A stretch of 64,000 bases of DNA from AP-15 sp963762575 (GTDB lineage Bacteria > Pseudomonadota > Alphaproteobacteria > ATCC43930 > CGMCC-115725): contig CAVXLL010000013.1 of NCBI GenBank assembly GCA_963762575.1, positions 62,001-126,000 on the forward strand, in the 5' to 3' direction. Below, piece after piece: positions 36,358-44,635 of this stretch. Positions within the stretch are counted from its first letter, which is position 1; each line of letters begins with the position of its first letter. The position numbers and the translations under genes are program-made. The notes beneath the pieces were generated by a model. That model saw only the letters and a program-made list of their open reading frames with translations, ran no database searches and had not been told where the DNA came from.

Positions 36358-37625
36358 ACAGTCCGGAGCGTCTGACCGCCTCGGAGGCGGTCGCCCAGCT
36401 GAGGGCCGGCACACTCACCGCCGAGGGGTTGACTCGCGCCTGCCTCGATCAGGCCCAGGCCGGCGCCGAGATCAAGGCCTGGGCGTGGCTCGAACCGGAG
36501 CAGGCGATCGCGCAGGCGCGGGCGATCGACCGCGTCGGGCGCAAGGGCCGGCTGGCCGGCGTTCCGGTCGGGGTCAAGGATATCATCGACACGGTCGACA
36601 TGCCGACCGGGCACGGCTCGCCGATCTACCCCCGCCACCGGCCCTTTGCCGATGCGGCCTGCGTCGCGCTGATCCGCGCCGCCTCGGGCGTCATCCTCGG
36701 CAAGACAGTGACGACCGAGTTCGCCAACCGCCACCCGGGGCCGACCGTGCATCCGCACAATGCCGAGCACACCCCCGGCGGCTCGTCGAGCGGCTCGGCC
36801 GCGGCAGTTGCCGATTTTCAGGTGCCATTGGCGCTCGGAACCCAGACCGGCGGGTCGGTGATCCGTCCGGCGGCGTTCTGCGGCGTCATCGGCTACAAGC
36901 CGAGCTTTGGCGAGTTCAGCCGGGTCGGCGTCAAGATGCAGTGCCACAATCTCGACACCCTGGGAATCATCTGCCGCAGCCTCGAGGACGTCGCATTGCT
37001 CCGTGGCGTGCTGCTGGCACAGGAGCCGCACCGGGTCGACCGCGCATCCGCTGCCCCGCGGATCGGTTTTTGCCGCACCCCTGCCTGGGAGCATGCCGAC
37101 CGGGATACCCATGCGCTGCTGCATCGAACCGCCGAAGTGCTGGCATCCGCCGGCGCCAAGGTGCGAGAGGTCGCGCTGACCCCGGCGGACATCCTCGACC
37201 ACCACCGCCGCATTTTCGAGTTCGAGGCAGCGCGCAATTACGCCTACGAGTATGAAGTGCATAGCGAGAAGTTGAGCCCGGCCTTGCGCGACGGGCTGCT
37301 TGCGCCCGGCCGCGCCTTGCCGCTCGCCGCCTATATCGAGGCGATCGAGACGGCGGAGGCGTTTCGCCGCAACCTCGAGGATGTCTTCACCGAGGTTGAC
37401 GTGCTGCTCGCTCCGAGCGCCATCGGCGAGGCTCCTAAAGGCCACGGCTCGACCGGCGACGCCCGTTTCAATGCGATCTGGACATTGGCGTGGACGCCCT
37501 GCCTGACCCTGCCCGCCGGCAACGGCCGCAGCGGTTTGCCGCTCGGCATCCAGCTGGTCGGTCAGCGCTTCTGCGACGAAGCTTTGCTCGACGCGGCGGC
37601 CTGGGTCGAAGCCCGGCTGCACTGA
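36354..37625 (+). CDS. Amidase (amidase-signature family), second of a tandem pair
   Basis: A 423-residue paralogue of the preceding amidase, overlapping it by 4 bp. The catalytic residues are conserved: Lys75 (PVGVKDIID), the TPGGSSSGSAAAVADF stretch (residues 140-155) and nucleophile Ser168 (TQTGGSVIRP). The N- and C-termini differ more than the core, so substrate range has probably diverged. Only 35 bp separate it from the first of two NIPSNAP genes, suggesting one four-gene transcript: amidase-amidase-NIPSNAP-NIPSNAP. Confidence 0.9.
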   Translation: MNSPERLTASEAVAQLRAGTLTAEGLTRACLDQAQAGAEIKAWAWLEPEQAIAQARAIDRVGRKGRLAGVPVGVKDIIDTVDMPTGHGSPIYPRHRPFADAACVALIRAASGVILGKTVTTEFANRHPGPTVHPHNAEHTPGGSSSGSAAAVADFQVPLALGTQTGGSVIRPAAFCGVIGYKPSFGEFSRVGVKMQCHNLDTLGIICRSLEDVALLRGVLLAQEPHRVDRASAAPRIGFCRTPAWEHADRDTHALLHRTAEVLASAGAKVREVALTPADILDHHRRIFEFEAARNYAYEYEVHSEKLSPALRDGLLAPGRALPLAAYIEAIETAEAFRRNLEDVFTEVDVLLAPSAIGEAPKGHGSTGDARFNAIWTLAWTPCLTLPAGNGRSGLPLGIQLVGQRFCDEALLDAAAWVEARLH

Positions 37626-37660
37626 AGTTTTTCCTGAAACCACTCAAAGGAGGAAGAAAG

Positions 37661-37987
37661 ATGATTTATGAGCTGCGGGTTTATCACTGCGTGCCGGGCC
37701 GTCTTCCGGACCTCATAAAGCGATTCGACACGCTCACCTTGCCGCTTTGGAAGAAGCACGGCATCCAACAGGCCGGGTTCTGGACCGTGGCGATCGGACC
37801 GTCAAACCAGGATCTTTATTACATGCTCAAATGGGAATCGCTCGATGATCGGGCGAAGCGGTTCGCCGGGTTCCAAGCCGATCCCAAATGGATCGCAGGA
37901 CGCGCCGAGACCGAGAAGAACGGTCAGATCGTCGCCTCGATTAGCAACACAATTCTGCAGCCGACGACCTTCTCGTCGGTAAGGTAA
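37661..37987 (+). CDS. NIPSNAP family protein, first copy
   Basis: A 108-residue ferredoxin-fold protein of the NIPSNAP/dimeric alpha-beta barrel group. Conserved strands are MIYELRVYHCVPGRLPDL, QAGFWTVAIG, LYYMLKWESL and the terminal QPTTFSSVR. A good ribosome site (AAAGGAGGAAG, 37646-37656) precedes the ATG. Family members act as small dimeric enzymes or isomerases on ring or enol compounds, or as regulatory binders. It lies 35 bp after the amidase pair and 11 bp before a second NIPSNAP gene with about 75% similar sequence. Confidence 0.9.
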   Translation: MIYELRVYHCVPGRLPDLIKRFDTLTLPLWKKHGIQQAGFWTVAIGPSNQDLYYMLKWESLDDRAKRFAGFQADPKWIAGRAETEKNGQIVASISNTILQPTTFSSVR

Positions 37988-37998
37988 AGAGGGAAGTC

Positions 37999-38326
37999 AT
38001 GCTCTATGAACTGCGCGTCTATCACTGCGTGCCGGGCCGCCTTCCGGACTTGCTGAAGCGCTTCGACACAATCACTTTGGGGATCTGGAAGCGGCACGGG
38101 ATCGAGCAGGCCGGGTTTTGGACCACCGCGATCGGCGATTTCGAACCAGGCCCTCTACTATCTCCTGAAATGGGAATCGCTCGCTGACCGCGAGAAAAAA
38201 TGGAACGCATTCCAGGCTGATCCGGAATGGCACACCAAGCGCGCCGAGACCGAGAAAAATGGAGCAATCGTCGCTAGAGTAGAGAATAGCATCCTACAGC
38301 CGACGAGTTTCTCATCGGTGAAATAA
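37999..38326 (+). pseudogene. NIPSNAP family protein, second copy, with +1 break
   Basis: The first frame (MLYELRVYHCVPGRLPDLLK) runs to WTTAIGDF and then becomes unrelated; the next frame continues NQALYYLLKWESLADREKKW to SFSSVK, with a stop at 38326. Comparison with the adjacent first copy (AIGPSNQDLYYMLKWESL) shows the missing phase: AIG-DSNQALYYLLKWESL is obtained by removing one T from GATTTC at 38137-38142. Restored length is 108 residues, equal to the first copy. Loss by sequencing error is more likely than decay because everything else is preserved. Confidence 0.85.
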
Positions 38327-38332
38327 AGGCTG

Positions 38333-38384
38333 CCGCGGAGGCACGGAGAAGAGCACTTGCTTTCTGAACTCCGTGTCTCCGTGG
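38333..38384. terminator. Hairpin between convergent genes
   Basis: The arms CCGCGGAGGCACGGAG (38333-38348) and CTCCGTGTCTCCGTGG (38369-38384) pair at 14 of 16 positions around a 20-nt loop. It lies between the end of the NIPSNAP gene (+) and the end of homogentisate dioxygenase (-), where a two-way terminator would be expected. No clear T-run follows, so it may instead be a REP-like repeat. Confidence 0.5.
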
Positions 38385-38387
38385 TGA

Positions 38388-39689
38388 TTATCCTTTGAAC
38401 AGCTTTTCGAACCCGGCCCAGCAGGCATCATAATCACGCTGCAGGGCGTCGGTCTCGAGCGCGAAGCGCGTCGGGCGGATCACGAGGCGCGTCTCGAACA
38501 TGAAGGCGAGCGTATCCTCGATCTTCTGCGGTCTCAGTTCGGAGGCCACTGCCCTTTCGAAGGTGGCGCGGTCGGGGCCATGGGCGGACATGCAGTTGTG
38601 CAACGAGGCGCCGCCCGGGGCGAAGCCCTCGGCCTTGGCGTCATAGACGCCGTGCACCAGACCCATGAACTCGTTCATGCAGTTGCGGTGAAACCAGGGC
38701 GGGCGGAAGGTGTGTTCCGCCACCAGCCAGCGCGGCGGAAAGATCACGAAATCGCAATTGGCGGTGCCGGGCACTTCGCTAGGTGAGGTCAAGACGGTGA
38801 AGATCGACGGATCCGGATGGTCGAAGCTGACCGTTCCGATCGTATTGAAGAGCGCGAGATCGTAAACATAAGGGGCGTAATTGCCGTGCCAGGCGACGAC
38901 GTCGAGCGGCGAATGGTCGAGTTCGGCGACCCAGAAGTTTCCCTCGAATTTGGCGACGACCTCGCAGGGCTCGTCGCGGTCTTCGAAGGCGGCGACCGGC
39001 GAGCGGAAATCGCGCGGATTGGCGAGGCCGTTTGCGCCGATAGGGCCCAATTCGGGCAGCCGTAAGAGCGCGCCGTAATTCTCGCAGATGTAGCCTCTTG
39101 CGCGTCCGTCGGGCAGCTCGACCCGGAACTTGATGCCGCGCGGGATCACGGCGATCTCGCCCGGCTTTGCCTCGACCACGCCGAGCTCGGTGGCGAGAAG
39201 CAGCCGGCCTGTCTGCGGCACGAACAACAACTCGCCGTCCGCATCATAGAGGACGCGGCGCTCCATCGGCTTGGTCGCGCGGTAAATATGGATCGCGACT
39301 CCAAACCGCGCGCCCGCATCGCCATTGCCGCCCATCGTGACCAGCCCGTCGATGAAATCGGCCGGTTCGTCCGGGAAGGGCAGCGGGTTCCATCTGAGCC
39401 GGTTCGGCGATGGCGCCGCCTCGTCGAAGGGCGCGCTGCGAACGAGCCCATTGTCGATCCGGCGAAACGGCGGATGCGTCGCCGAGGGCCGGATGCGATA
39501 GAGCCAAGATCGCCGGTTCTCGGCGCGCGGCGCCGTAAATGGGGTGCCCGAGATCTGCTCGGTATAGAGACCGCGCGGCGGCCGCTGCGGCGCGTTCTGG
39601 CCGGCAGGGAGGGCGCCCGGCACTGCCTCCGTGGCATGCTCGTTGCCAAAACTGCTGAGATAACGGAGCCCTTCTTCCTTCATGGTCAC
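38388..39689 (-). CDS. hmgA: Homogentisate 1,2-dioxygenase
   Basis: A 433-residue cupin-fold non-haem iron dioxygenase opening homogentisate to maleylacetoacetate in tyrosine/phenylalanine breakdown. Family signatures are present: YLSSFGNEHATEAVPGALP at the N-terminus and the iron ligands His334 and Glu340 (FHRNCMNEFMG) and His370 (HNCMSAHGPD), in the same order and spacing as human HGD. No gap or frame break. Downstream by 4-bp overlap is an EthD-like gene transcribed just before it, so the two are one unit. Neither fumarylacetoacetase nor maleylacetoacetate isomerase lies next to it, so the rest of the pathway must be elsewhere. Confidence 0.97.
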   Translation of the reverse strand: MTMKEEGLRYLSSFGNEHATEAVPGALPAGQNAPQRPPRGLYTEQISGTPFTAPRAENRRSWLYRIRPSATHPPFRRIDNGLVRSAPFDEAAPSPNRLRWNPLPFPDEPADFIDGLVTMGGNGDAGARFGVAIHIYRATKPMERRVLYDADGELLFVPQTGRLLLATELGVVEAKPGEIAVIPRGIKFRVELPDGRARGYICENYGALLRLPELGPIGANGLANPRDFRSPVAAFEDRDEPCEVVAKFEGNFWVAELDHSPLDVVAWHGNYAPYVYDLALFNTIGTVSFDHPDPSIFTVLTSPSEVPGTANCDFVIFPPRWLVAEHTFRPPWFHRNCMNEFMGLVHGVYDAKAEGFAPGGASLHNCMSAHGPDRATFERAVASELRPQKIEDTLAFMFETRLVIRPTRFALETDALQRDYDACWAGFEKLFKG

Positions 39690-40024
39690 TCCCGCGGGAT
39701 GATCACCTTCTCCTCGGTGATGAAGCTCTTTATCCGGCCGATGAAGAGGGCGCCGTCGGCATGCAATGCCTTGGCTTCAGGAGAGGCATTGGCGCGCTCC
39801 ATGGCGGCCGGATCGTCGTACCAGGTTTCGGCAACTCCATCGACCTCGACATCCGTCGCCGGAATGTCGGGCCGGGTCCGCTCACCGACAATATGCGACT
39901 GAACGTAACGGCGCAGGCCCGGCACGGCGTGAGCGAGCGGCGCGTGCACCTCCAGCCAGTGCTTGACGAATTCCTCGTGCGACAGCCCCGCCTTGCGGGT
40001 CAGCAGCGAGACGCCCTTGATCAT
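39686..40024 (-). CDS. EthD domain-containing protein
   Basis: A 112-residue dimeric ferredoxin-fold protein with the EthD pattern (KGVSLLTRKAGLSHEEFVKHWLE, then VHAPLA, and GVAETWYDD). Members degrade or sequester phenolic/quinoid intermediates or help oxygenases. It overlaps the start of homogentisate dioxygenase by 4 bp and is transcribed ahead of it, so translational coupling is likely and a role in the same aromatic pathway is plausible. The exact function is not known. Confidence 0.85.
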   Translation of the reverse strand: MIKGVSLLTRKAGLSHEEFVKHWLEVHAPLAHAVPGLRRYVQSHIVGERTRPDIPATDVEVDGVAETWYDDPAAMERANASPEAKALHADGALFIGRIKSFITEEKVIIPRE

Positions 40025-40090
40025 CGGCTAAGCCCTTTCGTTGATATATTCAGTAGCGCACGCTGCACCGGGTGAGCTTGAGGAGGAAGC

Positions 40091-40840
40091 ATGGATATCG
40101 ATATTGCCGGCAGACGCGCCATTGTTGCCGGAGGGAGTCGCGGCATCGGACGCGCGATCGCACTTGCCTTTGCCGAGGCAGGCGCCGGCGTGTCGATTTG
40201 CGCGCGCGGCGCCGAGCCGCTCAATGCGACCCGCGACGAGATCGCCCGGCATGGCGGCGTCGCGCATGCCGCGGTCTGCGATCTTTCGGATGCCGCGGCC
40301 ATTCCACGCTACATCGCGGGAGCGGCCGGCGCCCTGGGCGGCATCGACATTCTCGTCAACAATGCCTCGGGCTTCGGGACCAGCGACGACGAAGCCGGAT
40401 GGGCCGCCAGCATTTCGGTCGACTTGCTGGCGACGGTGCGGGCGACGCGGGCGGCGCTGCCCTACCTCGAAAAATCCGAGGCAGGCTCGATCCTCAACAT
40501 CTCGTCGATTTCGGGGTTCAAAGCTTCGGTCCGCACGCCGCCTTATGGGGCCGTCAAGGCCGCGATCCTGGAATACACCTTGACACAGGCCGCGGCGCTC
40601 GCGCCCAAGCGAATCCGGGTCAACTGCATCGCTCCCGGCTCGATCGAATTCGCCGGCGGCACTTGGGCGCGGGTCAAGGCCAACAATCCGGACCTCTATG
40701 GCCGCATCCTCGGAAGCATCCCGTTCGGCCGGCTCGGCCGGCCGGAGGAAATCGCGCAGGTTGCGCTGTTCCTTTCCTCGCCGCTCGCCAGCTGGGTCAC
40801 CGGCCAGAACATCGCCGTCGATGGCGGGCAGATGCTCTGA
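40091..40840 (+). CDS. SDR family oxidoreductase
   Basis: A 249-residue classical SDR. GGSRGIG (residues 14-20) binds NAD(P), NNAS replaces the more common NNAG (residues 91-94) and catalytic Ser, Tyr and Lys are present (SSISG, then YGAVKAA). The C-terminus GRLGRPEEIAQVALFLSSPLASWVTGQ and VDGGQML are textbook. It starts 66 bp divergent from the EthD/homogentisate genes, possibly sharing a control region, and overlaps the YdcF-like gene downstream by 20 bp. Confidence 0.92.
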   Translation: MDIDIAGRRAIVAGGSRGIGRAIALAFAEAGAGVSICARGAEPLNATRDEIARHGGVAHAAVCDLSDAAAIPRYIAGAAGALGGIDILVNNASGFGTSDDEAGWAASISVDLLATVRATRAALPYLEKSEAGSILNISSISGFKASVRTPPYGAVKAAILEYTLTQAAALAPKRIRVNCIAPGSIEFAGGTWARVKANNPDLYGRILGSIPFGRLGRPEEIAQVALFLSSPLASWVTGQNIAVDGGQML

Positions 40841-41309
40841 AGCCGATGCGATTGTCGTCCTCGGCTGCCGTGGTTCTACGGCGCTCAAGCGACGGCTGGG
40901 AATCGGCATCCGGCTGTTCGAGGCAGGTGCTGCCCCGCTGCTCGTGCTCTCGGGCGGCGGCGCCGGACCCTTGCCTGAAGCGGAACTCATGCGGCGGGCG
41001 GCAATTGCCGATGGCGTCCCGCCGACGGCGTTGTTGATCGACACTGCATCCCGCAACACCGTCGAGAATGCGCGCGAGACCGCGCGGTTGCTGAGCGCGC
41101 GAGGGCTGGGCTCTGTGGTGCTCGTCAGTGACCGCGTTCACCTGCCGCGTGCGGCGCTTTTGTTCCGCCTCGCTGGGCTGCGGGTCGCGGGGCGGGCCGC
41201 GGTGCCGTCGCGCTCCCCCACGCGCCAGGCCAGCGCGCTTCTTCGCGAAATCGCCGCGCTTCCCTGGAGTCTGTTACGCGCCTGCGTCACATTGACTGGG
41301 CCACGGTGA
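40821..41309 (+). CDS. YdcF-like protein (DUF218)
   Basis: A 162-residue DUF218-family protein. Typical elements are DAIVVLGC at the N-terminus, PLLVLSGGGAG, the acidic EAELMRRAAI helix and SRNTVENARETARLL, followed by VVLVSDRVHLPRA. Homologues act in vancomycin or envelope-related processes; the YdcF founding member binds S-adenosylmethionine. The start at 40821 overlaps the upstream SDR by 20 bp; a later start is possible. Its stop overlaps the end of the convergent MFS gene by 23 bp. Confidence 0.8.
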   Translation: MAGRCSEADAIVVLGCRGSTALKRRLGIGIRLFEAGAAPLLVLSGGGAGPLPEAELMRRAAIADGVPPTALLIDTASRNTVENARETARLLSARGLGSVVLVSDRVHLPRAALLFRLAGLRVAGRAAVPSRSPTRQASALLREIAALPWSLLRACVTLTGPR

Positions 41310-42615
41310 GCCGGGGCAGCATGCGCCAAAACAGCACGGCGACAGCGAGCGTCGCGCTTCCGGTCAACAAGAACAGCCCGGGGATGCTGATGCCGAGTGC
41401 GATCAGCGCCATCGTCACAGCCGACGAGATCACCATCGCCGCGGCGTTGACGATGTTGTTCGCTGCGATAGCCCGGGCACGGTGCTCGCGTTCGGTCATC
41501 GCCTGCAGCAGTGCGTAGAGCGGCACGACGAAAACCCCGCCCGAGGCGGCGATGCCGAAAAGGTCGGCGAGAATTCGCCAATGCAGCGGGTCGCCGAGAA
41601 AAGCCGCAAGGGTTGTGAGCTCTCCGGCCCCCGCCGGCGGCGGGCTGGCGAGCCACAAATCGATCGAGAACAGCCCGATCCCCAATGCCCCCCACGGGAC
41701 GCAGCGCGCGCTGAGCCGGCCGGCGAGCAGGCGATTGCACAACAGCGAGCCGAACGCGATGCCGACCGAAAATAACGTCAAAAACAAGGTCACGACCGAC
41801 GCTTCCGCTCCGAGGACGAAGCGGACATAGGCCGGGAACTGCGACAGATAAGTCGCGCCGGCCAGCCAGAACCATGAGATGCCGAGCATCGAGCGGAACG
41901 GGCCGGCTTCCCGGGCAGCCTGCCGGGTCACCCGAACCGTCGCGGCGAACAGGTTCCAGCGCGGCGTGCCACGGCGCGCCGCCGGTGTCGTGCGCGGGAT
42001 TTTCCAGCTGGCCGCCCAGGCGGCGAGCGCCACCGCGACGATCAGCCCCGCGACAGCCGCCGAGCCGTGCCGTGTCGCAATCACCATGCCGGCGATCGTG
42101 CCGAGGAGGATCGCGATAAAGGTTCCGGCCTCGACCAGCGCGTTGCCGAGCAGCAGCTCTTCGGGCGCCAGGAGATCCGGCAGGATCGCATATTTGAGCG
42201 GGCCAAAGAACGCGGCCACGATCCCCATCGTGAACAGCAGCGCCAGCAGCACCGCCGCACTGCCGGCGAGGACCCCGCCGGCGGCCATCAGCATCACCGG
42301 GATCTCAATCAGTTTGATCAGGCGGATCATTGACGCCTTGTCGGATTCGTCGGCGATCTGGCCGGCGGTCGCCGAGCACAGGAAAAACGGCAGCATGAAG
42401 AGCCCGGCGGCGAGCGGGATCATGATTTGCGCCGAAAATTGCCCCGCCGCATCCGCCCGGTAGGCGATCATCAGCACCAGCGCGTTGCGCACTGCATTGT
42501 CGTTGAACGCCGACAGAAACTGCGTCGCGAACAGCGGTCCAAAGCGCCGCGAGACGAGCAGCCCGAATGCGCTGTCGGGTTCGTGCTTTGCCTCCGGAAC
42601 CGCCGGCCCCGTCAA
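41287..42615 (-). CDS. MFS transporter (LplT-like)
   Basis: A 442-residue inner-membrane carrier with about 12 hydrophobic segments. The first helix region carries FGPLFATQFLSAFNDNAVRNAL, a pattern of lysophospholipid transporter-like members (LplT), and the loop GQIADESDKASMIRLIKLIE replaces the more usual cytosolic A motif. Its C-terminus is convergent with the YdcF-like gene. No acyltransferase partner lies beside it. The substrate is therefore uncertain; lysophospholipid re-import is the leading guess by family. Confidence 0.8.
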   Translation of the reverse strand: MTGPAVPEAKHEPDSAFGLLVSRRFGPLFATQFLSAFNDNAVRNALVLMIAYRADAAGQFSAQIMIPLAAGLFMLPFFLCSATAGQIADESDKASMIRLIKLIEIPVMLMAAGGVLAGSAAVLLALLFTMGIVAAFFGPLKYAILPDLLAPEELLLGNALVEAGTFIAILLGTIAGMVIATRHGSAAVAGLIVAVALAAWAASWKIPRTTPAARRGTPRWNLFAATVRVTRQAAREAGPFRSMLGISWFWLAGATYLSQFPAYVRFVLGAEASVVTLFLTLFSVGIAFGSLLCNRLLAGRLSARCVPWGALGIGLFSIDLWLASPPPAGAGELTTLAAFLGDPLHWRILADLFGIAASGGVFVVPLYALLQAMTEREHRARAIAANNIVNAAAMVISSAVTMALIALGISIPGLFLLTGSATLAVAVLFWRMLPRLTVAQSM

Positions 42616-42625
42616 CGGGCTGGGG

Positions 42626-42949
42626 TCAGGAGCTTTTTCGCTCCCAGTACCCAGCCGCAGCGGGATATACGGTTTGGCAGCGTGTCGCCTCGGGCGCGCC
42701 GTCCAAGGTGTCCGCGGCGGCGCGCCAGACAGCGTAGTGGGGTGCGGCCCGATGCGCCTCCAGTGCCGCTTCGTCCCGGTAGACTTCGTAGAAATAATAG
42801 ACGTTCTGGTCCTGCGCGTCCTGAAGGACGTTAAAGCGCATGCAGCCCGGCTCGTCCCTCTCGGAGCCTAGGGCATCCACCTCGATCGCCTTGAGGAATC
42901 GTTCGCGCTCATCGAGCTTCACCCGAACCTTGACCCACATCGCCAGCAT
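42626..42949 (-). CDS. Antibiotic biosynthesis monooxygenase (ABM, YgiN-like)
   Basis: A 107-residue dimeric ferredoxin-fold protein. The characteristic strands are WVKVRVKLDERERFLKAIE, GCMRFNVLQDAQDQNVYYFYEVYRD and the helix ALEAHRAAPHYAVW. Members oxygenate or quench quinones and aromatic intermediates without cofactor. It lies 10 bp upstream of the MFS gene in the same direction, so the two may be a unit. It may belong to the aromatic-degradation theme of the region. Confidence 0.85.
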   Translation of the reverse strand: MLAMWVKVRVKLDERERFLKAIEVDALGSERDEPGCMRFNVLQDAQDQNVYYFYEVYRDEAALEAHRAAPHYAVWRAAADTLDGAPEATRCQTVYPAAAGYWERKSS

Positions 42950-43136
42950 GCCGCCTCCTTTCCGTAAACAAATCGAACGCCGGTCGCCCCGCGTTCCGGC
43001 GCGAGCCTTATCCGAACGCGGATCTTACGCGAACGGCGAGGCAGGCGTCATCCGCAGATCGAGGCAAGAGGGGCGCGATCTGCGCGCTATGTGTTGCCTA
43101 ACCTCGGAGCTGCGGCAATCGGGCCAGGTCGCCGCG

Positions 43137-44553
43137 TCAATGCCATGCTGGGGGCCATACCACTTCACCGGTGCTGTCGTTGAGCAGCAGGGGAAGGTCG
43201 TCGCGGTAGCGGTCGTCAAAATCGAACAGGCCCTCGATCGAGCCCGCGAACTGGTCGAACGAGCCTTGACCAGCCGGCGCTCCGCCCGGGTAGTCGAGCG
43301 AGTCGATCCGGTCAAGTTGCCAGTTATCCTCGATGAAGCGCAGGATCGAGGTCGTATCGAGAGTTGCATGATCGATGTAATTGCGCTTTGCATAAGGTGA
43401 AATCACGAGGAAGGGTAAACGCTGGCCATAGCCGCAGCGATCGTTGAACGCAGTTGCGGGCGGCGGAACGATGGCGCAGATGCTGTCGACCGTGAGATCG
43501 TTCGACTGGTTGACGATCGGCGACATGACGTGGTCGTACCAGCCGTCGCTGTCGTCATAGGTGACGATGATTGCCCTGTTCGGCCAACATCTCGATTGCT
43601 GCAATGCATTGATGGTGTCGACCAGGAATGTCTGCTCCGAGAGCGCATCCGAAGTCATCGGATGGCCGGTCTCGTTTGCCGCTGCCTTAAGGAAGCTGAC
43701 TGTCAGCAGGTTGCCCGCCTTGAGCGCGGCCAGAACGCGCCCAGATCGTATTGGTGGCTTGCCTGGTCCCCTTAATGGCCGATCAGCGCTGTTCGAGGTC
43801 GGCGGCAGATGATGGGGGTTGGCGGTCGAGGGGTAATACTGGAACGGGTCGTAATGCCCGTCACAGGCTGTGGTGCAAACGGCTTGCGACGCCGTCGAGC
43901 CGGGCTGTGCAGTGAAGTCGCCGTAGAACCAGCCTCAACTGATCCCCTTTGCATTGAGCAGGTCGCCGACATTGTGGCCCGTCATCTGCACTGAGGCGAC
44001 CGGTGTCGGGACGCCGTTGACGACGACGGGCGCCGAGCGGTAGTCCTCAAGAGCGGAGTCGAGATTGGCAATCACCGAGCCGTTGCAGACGACGTACCTC
44101 TTGGCGCCGGTCTTCAGCACAGTTGCCTGGCTCGTAAGTCTGATGCGTCTGGCCGGAGACGAGGTTGAAGTGACCCATCACCGTGGTGCCGAACTCGGTA
44201 TCAAAGAAATTATCGCTCATTACGAAGTGCTGGGCATAGTTCCATAATGCCGTGACGGTGTTTCCGTCGTGGAAGCCCATGCCGATCGAGGCCGGACACG
44301 CGGCTTCATCGTCGCTGGCCGGAGTATCGGCGGCGCTTGTAAACTCGAGAAACTAGTCCGTCAGGCCGTAGTCGAAGGCCGACTGCTCGGCCGCATACGC
44401 ATTGTCGTTATCGCAGTCGAGCGTGGCCTCGCTGCGGTCGAGTTCGGAACGGGTTGATCGCATTCGCTCCATTCGCCGGATTGAGGGCGTTGGGATTACT
44501 TGAAACAACGAGAGTTCCACTAAGCACTGGGTTGACCCCTTCGGTCCGATCAA
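43137..44553 (-). pseudogene. Phospholipase C/acid phosphatase-type phosphoesterase, heavily damaged
   Basis: Scattered frames along 1.4 kb encode consecutive pieces of one phosphoesterase (PF04185): SEATLDCDNDNAYAAEQSAFDYG, then GFHDGNTVTALWNYAQHFVMSDNFF, then GHFNLVSGQTHQT, VLKTGAKRYVVCNGS and, at the C-terminus, INALQQSRCWPNRAIIVTYDDSDGWYDHV with the active-site Asp pair. At least five lesions interrupt it, including a Trp to stop (TGA) in a region that should read GWFYGDF, another stop near GDQASHQYDL, and several indels. Such a combination cannot come from a single sequencing slip. The signal peptide and start are not identifiable. It lies immediately upstream of, and divergent from, carA. 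Confidence 0.8.
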
Positions 44554-44635
44554 TTATCTCTCAACAGCCCTGCTGTTCGCTCCTGGCCGCCTCTTGCGGT
44601 CCGGCAGATTGCGGCTGCGCTCAGGATAGATCCGC

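Noticed and set aside
36267..37643. 458-codon open frame opposite the second amidase
   Set aside because: It mirrors a confirmed amidase and contains no domain; same antisense effect.
24913..44608. Shared 16-mer TCTTGCGGTCCGGCAG near 24914 and 44592
   Set aside because: One shared 16-mer of high GC content between two intergenic places in 64 kb can occur by chance; no longer match surrounds it.
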